NCBI GenBank assembly: GCA_040954595.2
Contig: CM082597.2
Coordinates: forward strand, 1,240,001-1,304,000
DNA length: 64,000 bases
Direction of reading: 5' to 3'
From: Balanoglossus misakiensis
Taxonomy: Eukaryota; Hemichordata
In this document: one piece after another, positions 42,199 through 53,763 of the stretch
Position numbering within the stretch: the first letter of the stretch is position 1
Layout: every line of letters begins with the position of its first letter
The notes under the pieces: generated by a model
Told to the model about the DNA's origin: nothing
Seen by the model: the letters and a program-made list of their open reading frames with translations, nothing else
The model's database searches: none
Position numbers and translations under genes: made by a program

Positions 42199-42545
42199 CA
42201 ATGTGGGATGTTGCTCAACAAAGTGTGCAAGTCCTGAACTCAACTCGCCAAGACAAAAACACTGATACAGTAGAACTTCCAAATCCTCAGATTCTGATGA
42301 AAAATGATTCTTTTATAAATATTAAATATCTGATTTTAAAATGCCTAAACTGCATGGCATGTTGTAACAATATATAATATTGCTTATTAAAAAATATTTG
42401 ATGTGGCAGTCACAAGGTAACCAAACGCAGAGTTTCGAGACAAAGCAACATAATCTTGTTATAGAGTATTGAAACTGGAAATTCAAACTATTTTCATGTT
42501 ACTTTAGAGTACTTTCAGTGCAATACTTTTGGCCAGTTTCTAATA

Positions 42546-42694
42546 CAGTAAAACCTGTCTACATTGAACACATTTTCTTGTCCCTTTGACAAATAGAACC
42601 AAATATTAAAAGAACCTCTATAAACCAGACACCTCAGCAAACCGAACAATTTTTCTTCAGTCCCTTTGGTGTTTGGTTTAGACAGGTTCTACTG
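42546..42694 (+). mobile_element. MITE family 2 copy, full length with TA duplication (pogo/Tigger-like)
   Basis: The element begins CAGTAAAACCTGTCT and ends AGACAGGTTCTACTG, and it is flanked by TA on both sides (42544-42545 and 42695-42696). Length is 149 bp. TA target duplication with CAGT...ACTG termini fits the Tc1/mariner-pogo group. Internal blocks are shared with the copies at 36989 and 40199. No coding capacity; a transposase source is not in the window. Confidence 0.82.
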
Positions 42695-45369
42695 TATATA
42701 GGAACTTGCCAACTGAACATGTACACTCAAATAAGCAAGAACTCTAACCTTTTAATCCACAGGAGCTGTGTTTTTCTCTTGGATGCTTGGAAGAAGACAA
42801 AAATCTAATATTCTTTGATGAATGAAGATCTTCTTTGTATCTTGTGATGTTGTTCTAAAAGAAAAAAGAAAACACAAATATGAAACTGAACACTCTTAAA
42901 CTAATATCAAAATGATGAACAAGTAAAATAAATAACTTTTATGAAATGGGTTGGGTTATTACATGGATAATACGTACCTCGAAGAGAGAAGAAATTCTAG
43001 AGATGGATTTTGCCACGAGGATGTCTGGCGAAACGTGTCATCACCAGTCCTGTGGTCGAGAAGAAATGAGCTTAGGTTAACCAGTGTGAGGGAACTAAAA
43101 ACTACTAACACAGCGGTTTGTCTCCTTAATACGCACCAAGTATGCGATAACATCATCCGTGCAATCTGTCATAAGTAATCCTACTTGACAACGTTGGATG
43201 ATTTCATTGACCTTTTACAAAAATCCTCGGTCGGCGCTTAGCACTGATTGGGCCATGGGAGTAATTGGTAATGCAAGGTTGGATTATGATTGGTTGGTTT
43301 ATGTCGTTACTCTTGTAAGAAATCTCGTGGTTGGCTCGGTTGACTTAACATCACACGTGATTCGACAGTGTAATATTTGCTAATTTGGAAAGGCATGTGT
43401 ATGCACATTGCTCTGTTCCAGTTTTTGTTATTTTGGTCACTTTTGACCAATTTTCATATTGATATTTTATAGATGTCAGAAGAACCCGTCGACCAAATCA
43501 CAGCCTGTGGTCTGACCCAAGCATTTCAATTGTGCCGCAGTACCAAGTCAAGCAGTACCCACTGTCACATTTAATTTCATGGTGTTGCACAGAGACTATG
43601 GGAAAATAGTGCATGTGAATGGGGCATATCGCTATAGGCTATCGAATCTCACATCTCAACTATCTGGCTCTCCAACCTTGGCAGATCAGAAAAAAAAACT
43701 CTCGCTCGCCAGGCCATGAGTGTCTTAAAGAAACTGAAATCTCAGTGTAATACTATAGTTCTAAATATTTTCAATTTTATTCAACAAAGCTAAAATATGT
43801 GCAAGTTCAGATCAAAACAATTAAGGACAGTTTTAAACTGTCTTAATAACACTATTAACAGTCTTTTCTGAAAAGTACTTCAATGATTTCAGAGATCATT
43901 TTTGACCGTAAAATAAGGATAAATCCAGTCAAAAGTCACATGAAAGCAGAAAGAAATACATTTCAGAAATCCAATACAGGATGTTTTGTTAAATGGTAAA
44001 AACAATGTTGACAAGGGTTAAGAATTACAAGTAGCTGTTGACCTGACTTCAGATCATTGGTTTGTTTGGTGTTTGAGTTAGCTGTAACTGGATAGCCTCC
44101 ATCTAATCATTTGTCTGGCAATACCTGTCTTGATTCAAGCTCCCTGTAGAGGGAGAAAAGCTGATTTCACATCCATCAACCTCTCCCTGGGAATCACATT
44201 CATTTGTCCACCCCTTTTTGTCTGGCATTCCATGATAAGTGCTATCCCCCTCCCCACTAGGATAACTCGCAAGAATGAACCACAAGCCCTCTGTACTTTG
44301 AAACCTTGTGCTGTTCACAAACAATATTCCACATCCCTGGATACTCAAGTTTACAACAAAAAATAGATATCAGTTATTAAAATCCTATAAAAAGTTAAAA
44401 AAATCTGTTTTACCTTCCAACATGTACAACTTGGCGCTTTTTTCACCAACCTCAAGACACCAAGACCCGATTCGTTGTGTGATCGCGTCCCTCAGAATGC
44501 GAGTGAGCTGTCAAATTTAATTGCCCAAGAACCTATTCAGTACTAAAATCACCAATGAACAGCAAAGGTCGTATTTGACAGATGAGACTCCCTCTGTCAC
44601 GGCCAACGAAAACCGCTCACCCTTATATTTATTAAGCTATCCAGCAGTGCTCAACAAAAAACTTCGCAATTATCTGGTAAATCGTTTTTCAGCGTTTACA
44701 ATCACAATTTCCCTCTCCTCGTCCGTGCCAAAAAAGTGTCGTATAGTCTTTCTGGAGGACAGCCATTGTTTTTGTTTGTTATGTCCGAACAATACAAGTG
44801 AACTAAAAAAAAACACCCTGATGGCCTGAAATTCTTTTACAGCAGAGCCGGCCATTTCTCGCATCAAACGTCACCCGTTCCAACATCCATCTGCTTCGTC
44901 AAACATGCCAACAGAGATCATTTTCAGCGCCAAGACCTCACAAACACATTCACCGCATCATAATCATCCTCCCTGATATTACAAAAGGGCTGAAAATCAG
45001 CAAATACAACCCGAGATGAAAGACAGTTTCTTTGTCAAATATCCCACACACAAAGACATAGGCACTGCAACCTTTCATCTTTTACACATGATCTGTTACC
45101 ATGCCCTACCATTCATGTTAGTTTTTGCTTTTAAAAATCTAAGTTCCCATCTCCCATATGGTGAAAAAAGATGCACATGGTTCAGTAACTTGATGTCTCA
45201 ATTTCTTGATATCTTAATTTCTACATTTTCATTTATATCAGAGAAACAAACAATTCTGGAAACTGAAACATGTAAAGTTGCAACATTTTTATAATGTCTT
45301 GTGATTTCACAAACTCTTAAATACACAAGAACAAGCTGATACAAAATTATACTTTAACTGTCACTGAAA
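42695..45369. other. No supported gene
   Basis: AT-rich unique sequence. Short frames on both strands near 42950-43180 and 44100-44830 overlap each other and show no recognisable domain or consistent splice sites. Confidence 0.45.
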
Positions 45370-45815
45370 CAGTGCTCTCATAGGCTGAACACAAGAACTA
45401 AAACAAAATTCTAATCAAAACTATAACAAAATTCTAATCAAAACTCTCACTTGAACAGTGCCCTCACAGGCTGCACAAAGAAACAAGCTGTTAATTTTTT
45501 TTAATTAAAACCCTCACTGGAACAGTGCCCTCACAGGCTTCACAAAGAAACAATCTGTTAAAAAAAATCCTGATAAAAACTCTCCCTTGGACAGTGCCCT
45601 CACAGGCTGCACACAAGAACTAAAAGAAATTCTAACCAAAACTCTCACTTGACCAGTGCCCTCACAGGTTGCACAAAGAAACAAGCTGTAATTTTTTTTT
45701 AATTAAAACCCTCACTGGAACAGTGCCCTCACAGGCTTCACAAAGAAACAATCTGTTAAAAAAAATCCTGATAAAAACTCTCCCTTGGACAGTGCCCTCA
45801 CAGGCTGCACACAAG
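45370..45815. repeat. Higher-order tandem array, 198-bp unit of three diverged monomers
   Basis: The core CAGTGCCCTCACAGG recurs at 45456, 45523, 45592, 45654, 45721 and 45790, with a degenerate first copy at 45370. Spacings are 67, 69, 62, 67, 69, so the array repeats as a 198-bp block (67+69+62). The three monomer types keep distinctive linkers, for example TTTTTTTTAATTAAAACCC after type 1. A minus-strand open frame crosses the array but reads as repetitive C-E-G-T-V phrases and is probably incidental. Confidence 0.9.
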
Positions 45816-48033
45816 AACAAGCAATGGTGTCCAATTTCTGTCTTATAATGGCAGCCATATTTTGAGTTGTACATATCCAATATGAACATGTAGATTTCTT
45901 CAATGTGTATGTATAGAACTATAGTAACAGACAGAGTACAAAAATAATACTTCATATAATGAACATAATAAAATGTGGGCAAGTAAGCCTCTCAAATTGA
46001 TGGAAACATTAGCATTTTTCTGGAGGGGTGCTTAAAGTTCATTTGGGAAAGTTTCAAAATGATGCATTTGGAAATTGTCCCAATATATGTTAGCCAAGTT
46101 TGAAAAGAACATTATTTAAAATTTTGATAGAGCAGTGCTCTAAAACATCTTCTCTAAGATGTGCATAATTTGCAGAAATACATTGCTTACTATATATATA
46201 TTTCAACATTCTGATTTTCATGATTCTGCTGTTGGAATATTGGACAAAGCAATGTAGGGAAAGTTTCTTTCCAATCAATCACTCAACTACATGATAAAAA
46301 GCAGTGCTATTATTTTATTCAAAAATTCTAGAGCTGTAAATTTTACAAATTATGAATAAACTACTCCAAGCTTGAGAAATAAGCTTAGAATTTTGAAAAA
46401 GAACCGCAACGCAATACTAGCTAAACCCACTACGTCATCCATGTCGATTTCATAACATTGCGAAAATGTACATTGTAACATTTTACGCACTGACACGCGA
46501 CCAATGTAACATTTTCTTTCATAAAGAACGACGCAGTTACAATAGAAGCGTGCCAAAATTTTCAAGTTTAGAGAACTTTGCTCGTAATGTCCGGGTTGCT
46601 GGCTCAAAATGCGTAAATCTTCTTGACCTTGGACCATTCATGGTGACCTGAGCACGGATGGAAAAATCACCCGACTGTATTGGAATCCGGAAGTTCACCA
46701 AATACGAGTAGTCACTGCCACAGAAGTCGTATTACTTTTGTGAATAGTCCACTGTTTTGAGGTTTTGATTAAAAGCGAAGGTGTCGACAGTTGTGTGTGA
46801 AGTTGTGAAATATACGTTGTGATATTTTGAGTGTGAATGGACTATAAACTTTGTCATGAATGGAGACAGTGGGCAACTATACAGAGCCACACAGCGCTGG
46901 TGAATTGTTTACAAATGTGTGTGCACTCAAATTTTGAATGCACCGTCTGCTATTTTAATCCTCTGAAAATCCGTACAGGATACTTCACACATCACAGTTA
47001 AAAATCTCCCGATGCAAATTCCAGTGTCGAGGGCTTGGAAACCTGAGACTGGAATGTGAGCGCCTGGTTGACAAAAGATTTGATGTGTTTTGTTGTGTGG
47101 AACGGTGCACGGCCATTGAAACTCAGTCAGTATTAGACATGGCTTGCGTCTGAAAGAAAATTATCACGTCTGACACATTCACACGTGGGGCAAAACCGCG
47201 GCGCATACACCACTTACGCAATCATTTCCGACCGACATATCTCGTTCTAATAGATGCTGTTTATGTCTGAATCATTTTGGCCTCAAAAAATCAGTCAAAC
47301 CGCCAAGCGAAACGTCAAAAACCGCGTTGTGGTGTTTTGTGTTGTTGGTCGTTCATTTCTGGTTCTTATAGCCCCAGGGCCGAACTCATTCACAGTTGAC
47401 CCACTGAAGCTGGTAAACTATGTTTTCAAACACCTAAAAAAGCGCGGCCTTGCGTCTCTAAATCCTGCAAGACTTACCTTTAAATTGTCTTTGAAAATTC
47501 CGTCTAAATTTACCAAAATTCCATCTTCTTAACAGCAAAATCCTCGAAAATGTCGCCAAATCTCATATCTGTCCCAGTTAGTGAAATGAACAAGAGCAGC
47601 TGACGATTATGCTAATGAATGCAAATCATCACGGTTGACTAACCATCGCTTGTTGCTCCTCCCAAACTTTGAAGATAAATTACAAACTTTCCTTCTTTGA
47701 CTCAGAGACTGGCTAGTAACCCTTCAACTAAAGTACAATGTGAGAATAAATTGATGTTCTGGCGTATTTTTGTGGTTTCAAATTTCTTTAGGAGACACGA
47801 GCGTATCCCTATAAAATCAAGGGCTGCAGTTCGTTTCATAACGAGAGAGGAGATTATTTCTCGCGACTATCCGTTATCCAGATATCATTTTTCTTCCACA
47901 AAAAATTGCTAGGAAAGACATTCAGTACGCGACCAATTCTAAACGCTCTCTCACAAATAGCTAGAGAACATTAGGCGCAAAATTATTCGGGAACAAATTG
48001 ATGGAACTTTTATATTTTATGTCCACAAGTAAC
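45816..48033. other. No supported gene; CpG-containing block
   Basis: About 46430-47530 is richer in CpG than its surroundings. A strong minus-strand splice donor (AAAG/GTAAGT, exon edge 47478) is discussed in the findings. No coding chain was found. Confidence 0.4.
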
Positions 48034-48039
48034 TTTATT
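48034..48039 (-). promoter_or_regulatory. Candidate polyadenylation signal AATAAA for gene A
   Basis: The plus strand reads TTTATT, so the minus strand reads AATAAA about 230 nt beyond the stop codon of gene A. It is the first canonical hexamer I noticed downstream in the right orientation. A poly-C run at 48102-48115 lies between the stop and the hexamer. The cleavage site is not determined. Confidence 0.4.
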
Positions 48040-48101
48040 TGAGAGCAATGTCTGTATGGAAAAGAATACAACTATGACTTAAACCACAAAAGAAAATTAC
48101 T

Positions 48102-48115
48102 CCCCCCCCCCCCCC
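48102..48115. repeat. Poly-C run (14 bases)
   Basis: Homopolymer in the probable 3' UTR of gene A (poly-G on the transcript strand). Confidence 0.95.
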
Positions 48116-48266
48116 TAGGCCCTCCCAATCACAAAAATATAGAGTTTGTGGACTTTGCTTCTGTCAATATTTAAAGGACCACTCTCTGTTCGTCCTGATT
48201 CGACCTTCTGTGACAACACCATGACAAAGAGACACTAAATGGTGACGTAATGATGACGAGCACACA

Positions 48267-50956
48267 CTAAATAGAGATGCCTTTGGCTATCCACGATACC
48301 ACGTCATAGATGTCAACAGTTTTGGCATTGGCCCACTGTCTTGCACTGTTTACGATGTAATCCCAGCTAGATGACCTGCTGGCTATGTAAATATGGGAAC
48401 CTGCGTAGAAATGAGGAAAGACTAAAATATTTTAGTGCTTGTAGTGTACTCTAATTACAGTACATCAATATATATATATAGCTTAGGGGCCCATTTATAG
48501 CTTAGGGGCCCATTTATCCTCACAGCAAAAAACGCCGGGATTTGCAGACATTTTGGAAAAATCGTTCAAAAAAAAAACACGTAAAAATGTAGATTAAACC
48601 TAGGGCCTAATTTGTTTTTCTAGGCAAAGGCTGGACAACAGCTTTAGTTTAAAAGCCCCGTTACATAGCTCTAATAACTCTTGGCCATTTTAAAACTGTT
48701 ATTGTTTTGTATCACCTGTTCTAATTTGTCTAGTAAGCTTATTTAGATTATCAACAACATCCATCTGTGCACTGCAGCCATTTTGAAAACGTGGAGACTA
48801 TCTGTGCGCAATGCAATATGGTACCGCTAAAAATATGATTCTGTCAAATTGACGAACCAGGACTACGAAAGCTAACCGTGAGATATGATAACGGACGACT
48901 TTTTATTAATGGGCTGTATAGCAAACAGGTGTTTAAGATGTTAGACATATAGTTCTACTTACGAATACAAATTTCCTGTTCCAAAAGCGACCAAAAGTAG
49001 TTATCTTTCTTGTATTTTTCAACATCTGGGTACTGCGGTAGTTTGATAGTGTCTTTGCTGGCGATGTTCGGGACATGCGCATCCTCCATTATTTTCAACA
49101 TGAGCTGAAGTGAGTCAGAGATGAATTAGTTATGATTGGTTACTTCAGAAATTCGGCTGACGAACTTGACAACTCTCATGGGCTGGAAATATGCGTATTG
49201 TATGCTGCAGTGCACGCGCAAATCTGGGTCTTACCTCTGCGTGTTGAGGCAAAGCCACATAGATACACGGTAAATCGTGCTCTTTCATAAAATGCCGGAC
49301 ATCCCTGGCAACTACTTCTGCTGTTTTGTTCATATTCTTCACCACACGCTGATTTTCTTCATCACATTTTCTCGGTGGGGCGCACCTTGAAAAAACAAAA
49401 GGTGGTCACTTATAAGACTGTCGTGCGGAGAGGGCGTCTCACAGAGGCGTCTCCATAATATTATGTACTTGGTATACGACGTATTTAGACATGAAATCAC
49501 AAATGTCCGCTATATTAAAAACGACATTAATTCCACTGTTTAGAGATACCCTGTACATAGTAGCAACTGTGTCGAGTGGGGCCCATACCCGCAGCCACAG
49601 AAGGGACGACATCAACCCTTGAAATACTTACGGCTCTCCAGTTCTGTTTCTCCAGTGTAGAGCGACATAGGGTTGTCCATCACATATCATTTCTGACATC
49701 ACTTTGGTTATGTGCTTTAAAGGTGGACTTAGAATAAAATGCCTGTTTACTGCATCCACGAGTTTTGATTTGACCAGCTGTGGGTATAACGGCGAGGTCC
49801 AAAAAGATGGTTTGTACAACCCGACGCATTTGAAAGACTTCGATATCTCGATAGCCCGCTGTCTGTCACGCATCGTCCTCGGTAGAAGCTCGAATTCGGG
49901 CAGAGAAATTCCATAATGTTTCAAATAGTGCTCTTGCGTCACTGCATAGCTTCCAGGGCTTATAACAGGGTTTGTAGGATCTGTGAGTAAAATATCTACG
50001 GTGTGGTTGCAGTCGCGATTGAACTCATCCGCAGTTGCGATGTCTACAATCCGGCGCAGTTTTTCGACGTTGAAGGTTTCGTTGAAGAAATGTCGTTCTC
50101 TGAGCTGTTTTTCGTGACCCAGAGGATGAGACCAGAACATCTGTTCAACGATACTTCGCTTCTGGTACACGGCGTACGCAATCCCTGTCCGGTAAGCCTT
50201 GTATTGCACATTCGGTCCGTCGGAAGTGTGATGTACCGAGACCAGGTACCGGCGTTCCAACAATTTCAGTTGAGACGTTCTTGAGTCGGTAATTTTCTGG
50301 AGAAAAAACGTCAACAAACAAGAAGGTTTGATGTGATTCATAGTTGTCTGGGTCATCAGGTATATATGCGTGTGATTTCAATGGTATCTAGCTATGCTAA
50401 CATGTGCGCCACGTCATTCATTTTTAGGAAATAAAATATTTTAGGAGGGTTTACATGTAAAATTTCCAAGTCAAATATGTTGAAAGCATACCGAAAAACT
50501 GGCGAAGACACCTGCAGGGACTTTGGAGGGTTTACCAACCGTCTCTTCATTTCCAAAAGATCTCTCCTCATGTTTGGAAGTATTTTTTTCGGACCTCAGG
50601 CCGGTCCCTGTGTCTTCTAAGTCAGCTCTTTCCATGAAATCTTGTATAATATCGGTGTCGCGTAGATCTATCTTTGCTTGTGTCACCGTTGACATGGTTA
50701 CAGCGTTGCCGATGTCCTCAGTAAGAAAAGGTTTGAGTTTACTGCCAAGGTTCTGCTGTAACCAATTCTTTCTGTTGTTCTGCAAAGCTCCTACTGATTG
50801 ATCCAATCCGATAATCGATTTCTTAATAGTTGTGATAACCGGCCACTTATTATACACCTGTACCGCCCGGTATTCAAAATACAATCTAATGCAATACACC
50901 ACAATCACCACGGCCAGCACGAAAGCGCCTCTCTTTGAACAAACAGAAACCTCCAT
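48267..50956 (-). CDS. Gene A: putative type II membrane O-fucosyltransferase-like protein (5 exons, 518 aa)
   Basis: Exons, in transcript order on the minus strand, are 50956-50492, 50296-49632, 49385-49235, 49104-48963 and 48400-48267. Every intron is GT-AG (for example donors GTATGC, GTAAGT, GTAAGA), phases are 0, 2, 0, 1, and the frame ends at TAG. Residues 10-23 form a hydrophobic signal-anchor after a short tail, and residues about 30-155 are a polar stem. The catalytic-like domain starts at 'RRYLVSV' (170-176). It contains DGPNVQY (181-187, in the place of the N-terminal G-x-x-N-Q loop of O-fucosyltransferases), HWRNRTGE (369-376), C-x5-C (378/384), IYVALP, and LLEQEICIRSHIYIASRSSSWD near the C-terminus. 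The last block matches the E-x-x-(I/L)-C-x-R-(A/S)...S-(S/F) pattern of POFUT-type enzymes. The family transfers fucose from GDP-fucose; the acceptor here is unknown. There is no KDEL-like tail, so Golgi or ER membrane anchoring is inferred. Several N-x-S/T sequons are present. The start is the first ATG and lies directly before the signal-anchor. The family assignment is by motif only, and another GT-B glycosyltransferase is possible. Confidence 0.82.
48479..48516. repeat. Tandem duplication of a 19-bp unit in gene A intron 4
   Basis: TAGCTTAGGGGCCCATTTA occurs twice in a row, immediately after a TATATA run. It lies in the largest intron of gene A. The copies are identical, suggesting a recent slippage event. 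Confidence 0.93.
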
Positions 50957-51549
50957 TCCAGGACAGCGAAAGATCCCGTGTTTTCAAAATCCCTGTAAAT
51001 AGGTCTACACCAGGCCAACCTGGTGGAGCTTAACTACCCCTTAGGTATATGCAAGTTATCATCGCATATCTCTACTGTCAATAAGCGGGGGGGGGGGGGG
51101 GGGGGTGGAGCAAAGTTGGCGCTGGTAGACACTACTTATTTCCCATCTTTTAAAACATTTCTCTGTAATGTCATTTTCAATGTCCAATGAAGCTATAGGC
51201 TATGTATATGATCTGTTGCCAATTTAAGCGGATTTATAATAGCTCTAAGAACAGAAATTCTGGGTTAGGCACGTACCTGATAATCATTTCTGTACACTTG
51301 CTCTCTGACACACTCTATCGCTGTCTCTAAACTATCACTGAACTCCCTATCTTAACACACTCTCTCTCTCTCCTCTATCATTCTATCTCAGTTCAGTTAT
51401 ATGCGGTAGAATTAATGAAACAAAACTGACAACTTTGAATAAAATAATCAAAATCGCTCAAATAGAGAAATCTCATATTTTAATGACACACTTAAAGAAA
51501 CACGAAAATCTATCACCATTTTACGGAGTGCCAATTATTTTAAAGGAGA
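50957..51549. other. Intergenic spacer between genes B and A
   Basis: This 593-bp spacer should contain the 3' UTR of gene B and the promoter and 5' UTR of gene A, both on the minus strand. A variant polyadenylation hexamer (minus-strand ATTAAA, 51484-51479) lies about 66 nt past the stop of gene B. A 19-base G run is at 51087-51105 and a short CT repeat at 51361-51375. No open frame of interest was seen. Confidence 0.5.
51087..51105. repeat. Homopolymer G run (19 bases)
   Basis: An uninterrupted run of 19 guanines on the plus strand, roughly 130 bp upstream of the gene A start codon. Its length is probably polymorphic and prone to sequencing error. Confidence 0.95.
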
Positions 51550-53763
51550 TCATCGAACGACTGCGCCCTCAGCGATCCATGATATTACATCAGTCATTTT
51601 CACCGTTTTCGCGTTTTGAGCACTCCGTGCATTTGAAACAATGATGTCCCAGCTGGAGTGTACATTACTTATGTAAACATGTGAACCTGTATAAAGAGAT
51701 ACAAAGAAGGGAATTTGTTTATGTACGTAATGTTACATCTTAAAGAGAAACAGCTGGAACTATTGATCAGTATTTCACAATTTGTATAACCGTAATAAAT
51801 GGGGTTAATAGATCTGCTTACGAATGCAAATTTCCTGCTCCAACAGTGACCAGAAATAATTATCATGCTTGTACTTTTCTACATCCGGGTACTTGGGTGG
51901 CGTTATGTCCACTGTGGAGATGACGTTGGGTATGTTGGCGTCCTTCATTATGTTGATCATGAGCTACGAAAGAAAGAAGGAAGGGAGGAAGGATAAAACA
52001 ATAATTGATCACCTCAAATTCAAAATGTTGTCGGTTAACGACAAGGAAATATGTTTAAAGTGGTAGTTCTCGGGTTTTTGCTGCAGAAGGAACAAAGATG
52101 CAATTTTTAACAGTCATGGGAAATGCTAGGACTGTTTGTTACCTTAGCATATCCTGGCAGGGCTACGTAGATGCACGTCACATTGTTGGCCTTCATGAAA
52201 TTGCGGATGTCCTTACTGGCCAGTTGTGCAGTTTTGTTAACAGCGATCACTCTACGGATACCGTCACCATCACAGTGCCGCGGTGGCGCACAACTAAAGA
52301 GAAGGCCAATGAAATTTTGTTTTAAAGGGAAAAATAATTATTTCGTTATTTTAGTTTCTTTTGAAGGATTAACCATGTTTCTTTGCTCCCTAAAACCTGT
52401 TTAATGACCGGTTGTTACTGTTCAACTAACACTCCGTATGAGAACATCTGGAACGTTATAATTTTTGTTCCGACCTTAAAGTTTACATGCACTTGTCCAC
52501 TTAGTTGCAACAGAGACTCGTAGTAATTTCACATCACATGTATTTAGGCTGCTGAGGCAACAGAGCTCTTCCAGTTTATTCTTGAAGTAGAATTTGACTC
52601 ATTTGCAGTCGACAACAATACTACTCACCCTTCAGCGCTTTTGTTTCTCCAGTGCATTGCAGCATAAATTTTCCCGTCACAAATTTTAGCCGATATCTTT
52701 TGTGCCGTATTCCTTAACCGCGGATGAACGATCAAATGTGTGCGGACGACATCGATCTTCCGTTCTGTATCGAGCGGGGAAGGTGTCTTTCGTGTCCAAA
52801 ACATGGGTTCGTTCACCCCGACGCATTTTAAAGACGCCGACGTCTCTATCGCTTTAACTCGATCATTTGTAGTTTTAGGCAGATCTTTGAGTTCAGGCAG
52901 AGAAATGTGGTAAGTCTTGCGATAGTAATCTATTTTCTTTTGGTATTGCACAGCATCAGGATATCCACCATTTTTCTCTGGATCAAGCAGCATAATGTCC
53001 AAAGAATGGTTGCAATCACGATTAAACTCTTCTATAGTTGCAATATCGACTATTTCTCTTAGTTTATTCAAGTCAAAAGTATCGTTAAGATAGTGCTGAC
53101 GTGGGTGGTTGGGCTCCTGATTTATAGAGTGAACCCAAAAATATTGTTCAACGATACTTCGGTTCGTCTGCATGGCGTAGGCAACTGCTTTCCTGAAAGT
53201 CTGGTACTGAACGTTTGGTCCGTTGGAGTCAAAATGAACTGACAGGAGGTAACGGCGAGTCGATAGTTGTTTGAGATTCGCTTCCCGTGGTGGCATAGGG
53301 TTCTAAACGAGTGGGGGGAAAAGAGAGAGAGAGAAGAGAAGAGAAGAGAGAGAGATTTAAAATTCGAGTAGACGGTGATGACGAAAGTGGAGATAACCAC
53401 GCATTGGTATAAGTTCAGTACGCTGGCCATACAAGTAATACATTTAAATAATTTCACATTTACAGGGCTCTTTGTATTGATATCTGTGTTGTTTTCCGAC
53501 CCGTGTGAGGTGTCTACCGTTTCCTGTGGGTGTCCATCACCATGTTTGTCCTGGGTGTGGTTTTCACCAGAAGACACAGTGAATTTCTTGTCCAAGTGCC
53601 GAGGTTCTGGTCTCTCTTCTTGTTTGGAACTTCCTCCCCAGTTCTTTACCATTTCCACTGTTCGATGGATTTGGCTGCCCTGAAGGTACACAGCAAACCA
53701 ATACAGAACAGACCCGGCGCAGATGATGAGCAGAAAAGTTTTCAACCACGTAGAAACAGCCAT
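51550..53763 (-). CDS. Gene B: putative type II membrane O-fucosyltransferase-like protein (5 exons, 467 aa)
   Basis: Exons on the minus strand are 53763-53464, 53302-52629, 52293-52143, 51963-51822 and 51686-51550. All introns are GT-AG, phases are 0, 2, 0, 1, and the frame ends at TGA. Exon 3 (151 bp) and exon 4 (142 bp) have exactly the sizes seen in gene A. Residues 9-27 (TFLLIICAGS...) are a signal-anchor, followed by a 70-residue polar, probably glycosylated stem. The domain shows SNGPNVQY (126-133), FNRDCNHSLD, HWRNKSAE (317-324), C-x5-C (326/332), IYVALP and LEQEICIRSHVYIS...SSWD (from 416). A long plus-strand GA-rich stretch (53321-53355) forms the polypyrimidine tract before exon 2. 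The gene sits head-to-tail with gene A and divergent from gene C. The role is inferred as transfer of fucose from GDP-fucose to a secretory-pathway acceptor. The domain assignment is motif-based; the acceptor and activity are unknown. Confidence 0.82.
53321..53355. repeat. GA-rich microsatellite / polypyrimidine tract of gene B intron 1
   Basis: The plus strand is GAGA/GAGAA-repetitive. Read on the coding (minus) strand it is a CT-rich tract about 20-50 nt before the exon 2 acceptor (AG at 53304-53303), where a splicing polypyrimidine tract belongs. Confidence 0.8.

Noticed and set aside
45662-45982. Minus-strand frame across the tandem array, with repeated C-E-G-T-V phrases
   Set aside because: The repetition follows from the 198-bp DNA repeat, and monomer lengths of 67 and 62 change frame inside each unit. 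No start or splice context.
49704-50284. Plus-strand frames opposite exon 2 of gene A
   Set aside because: They are antisense shadows of a well-supported exon, with no independent evidence.
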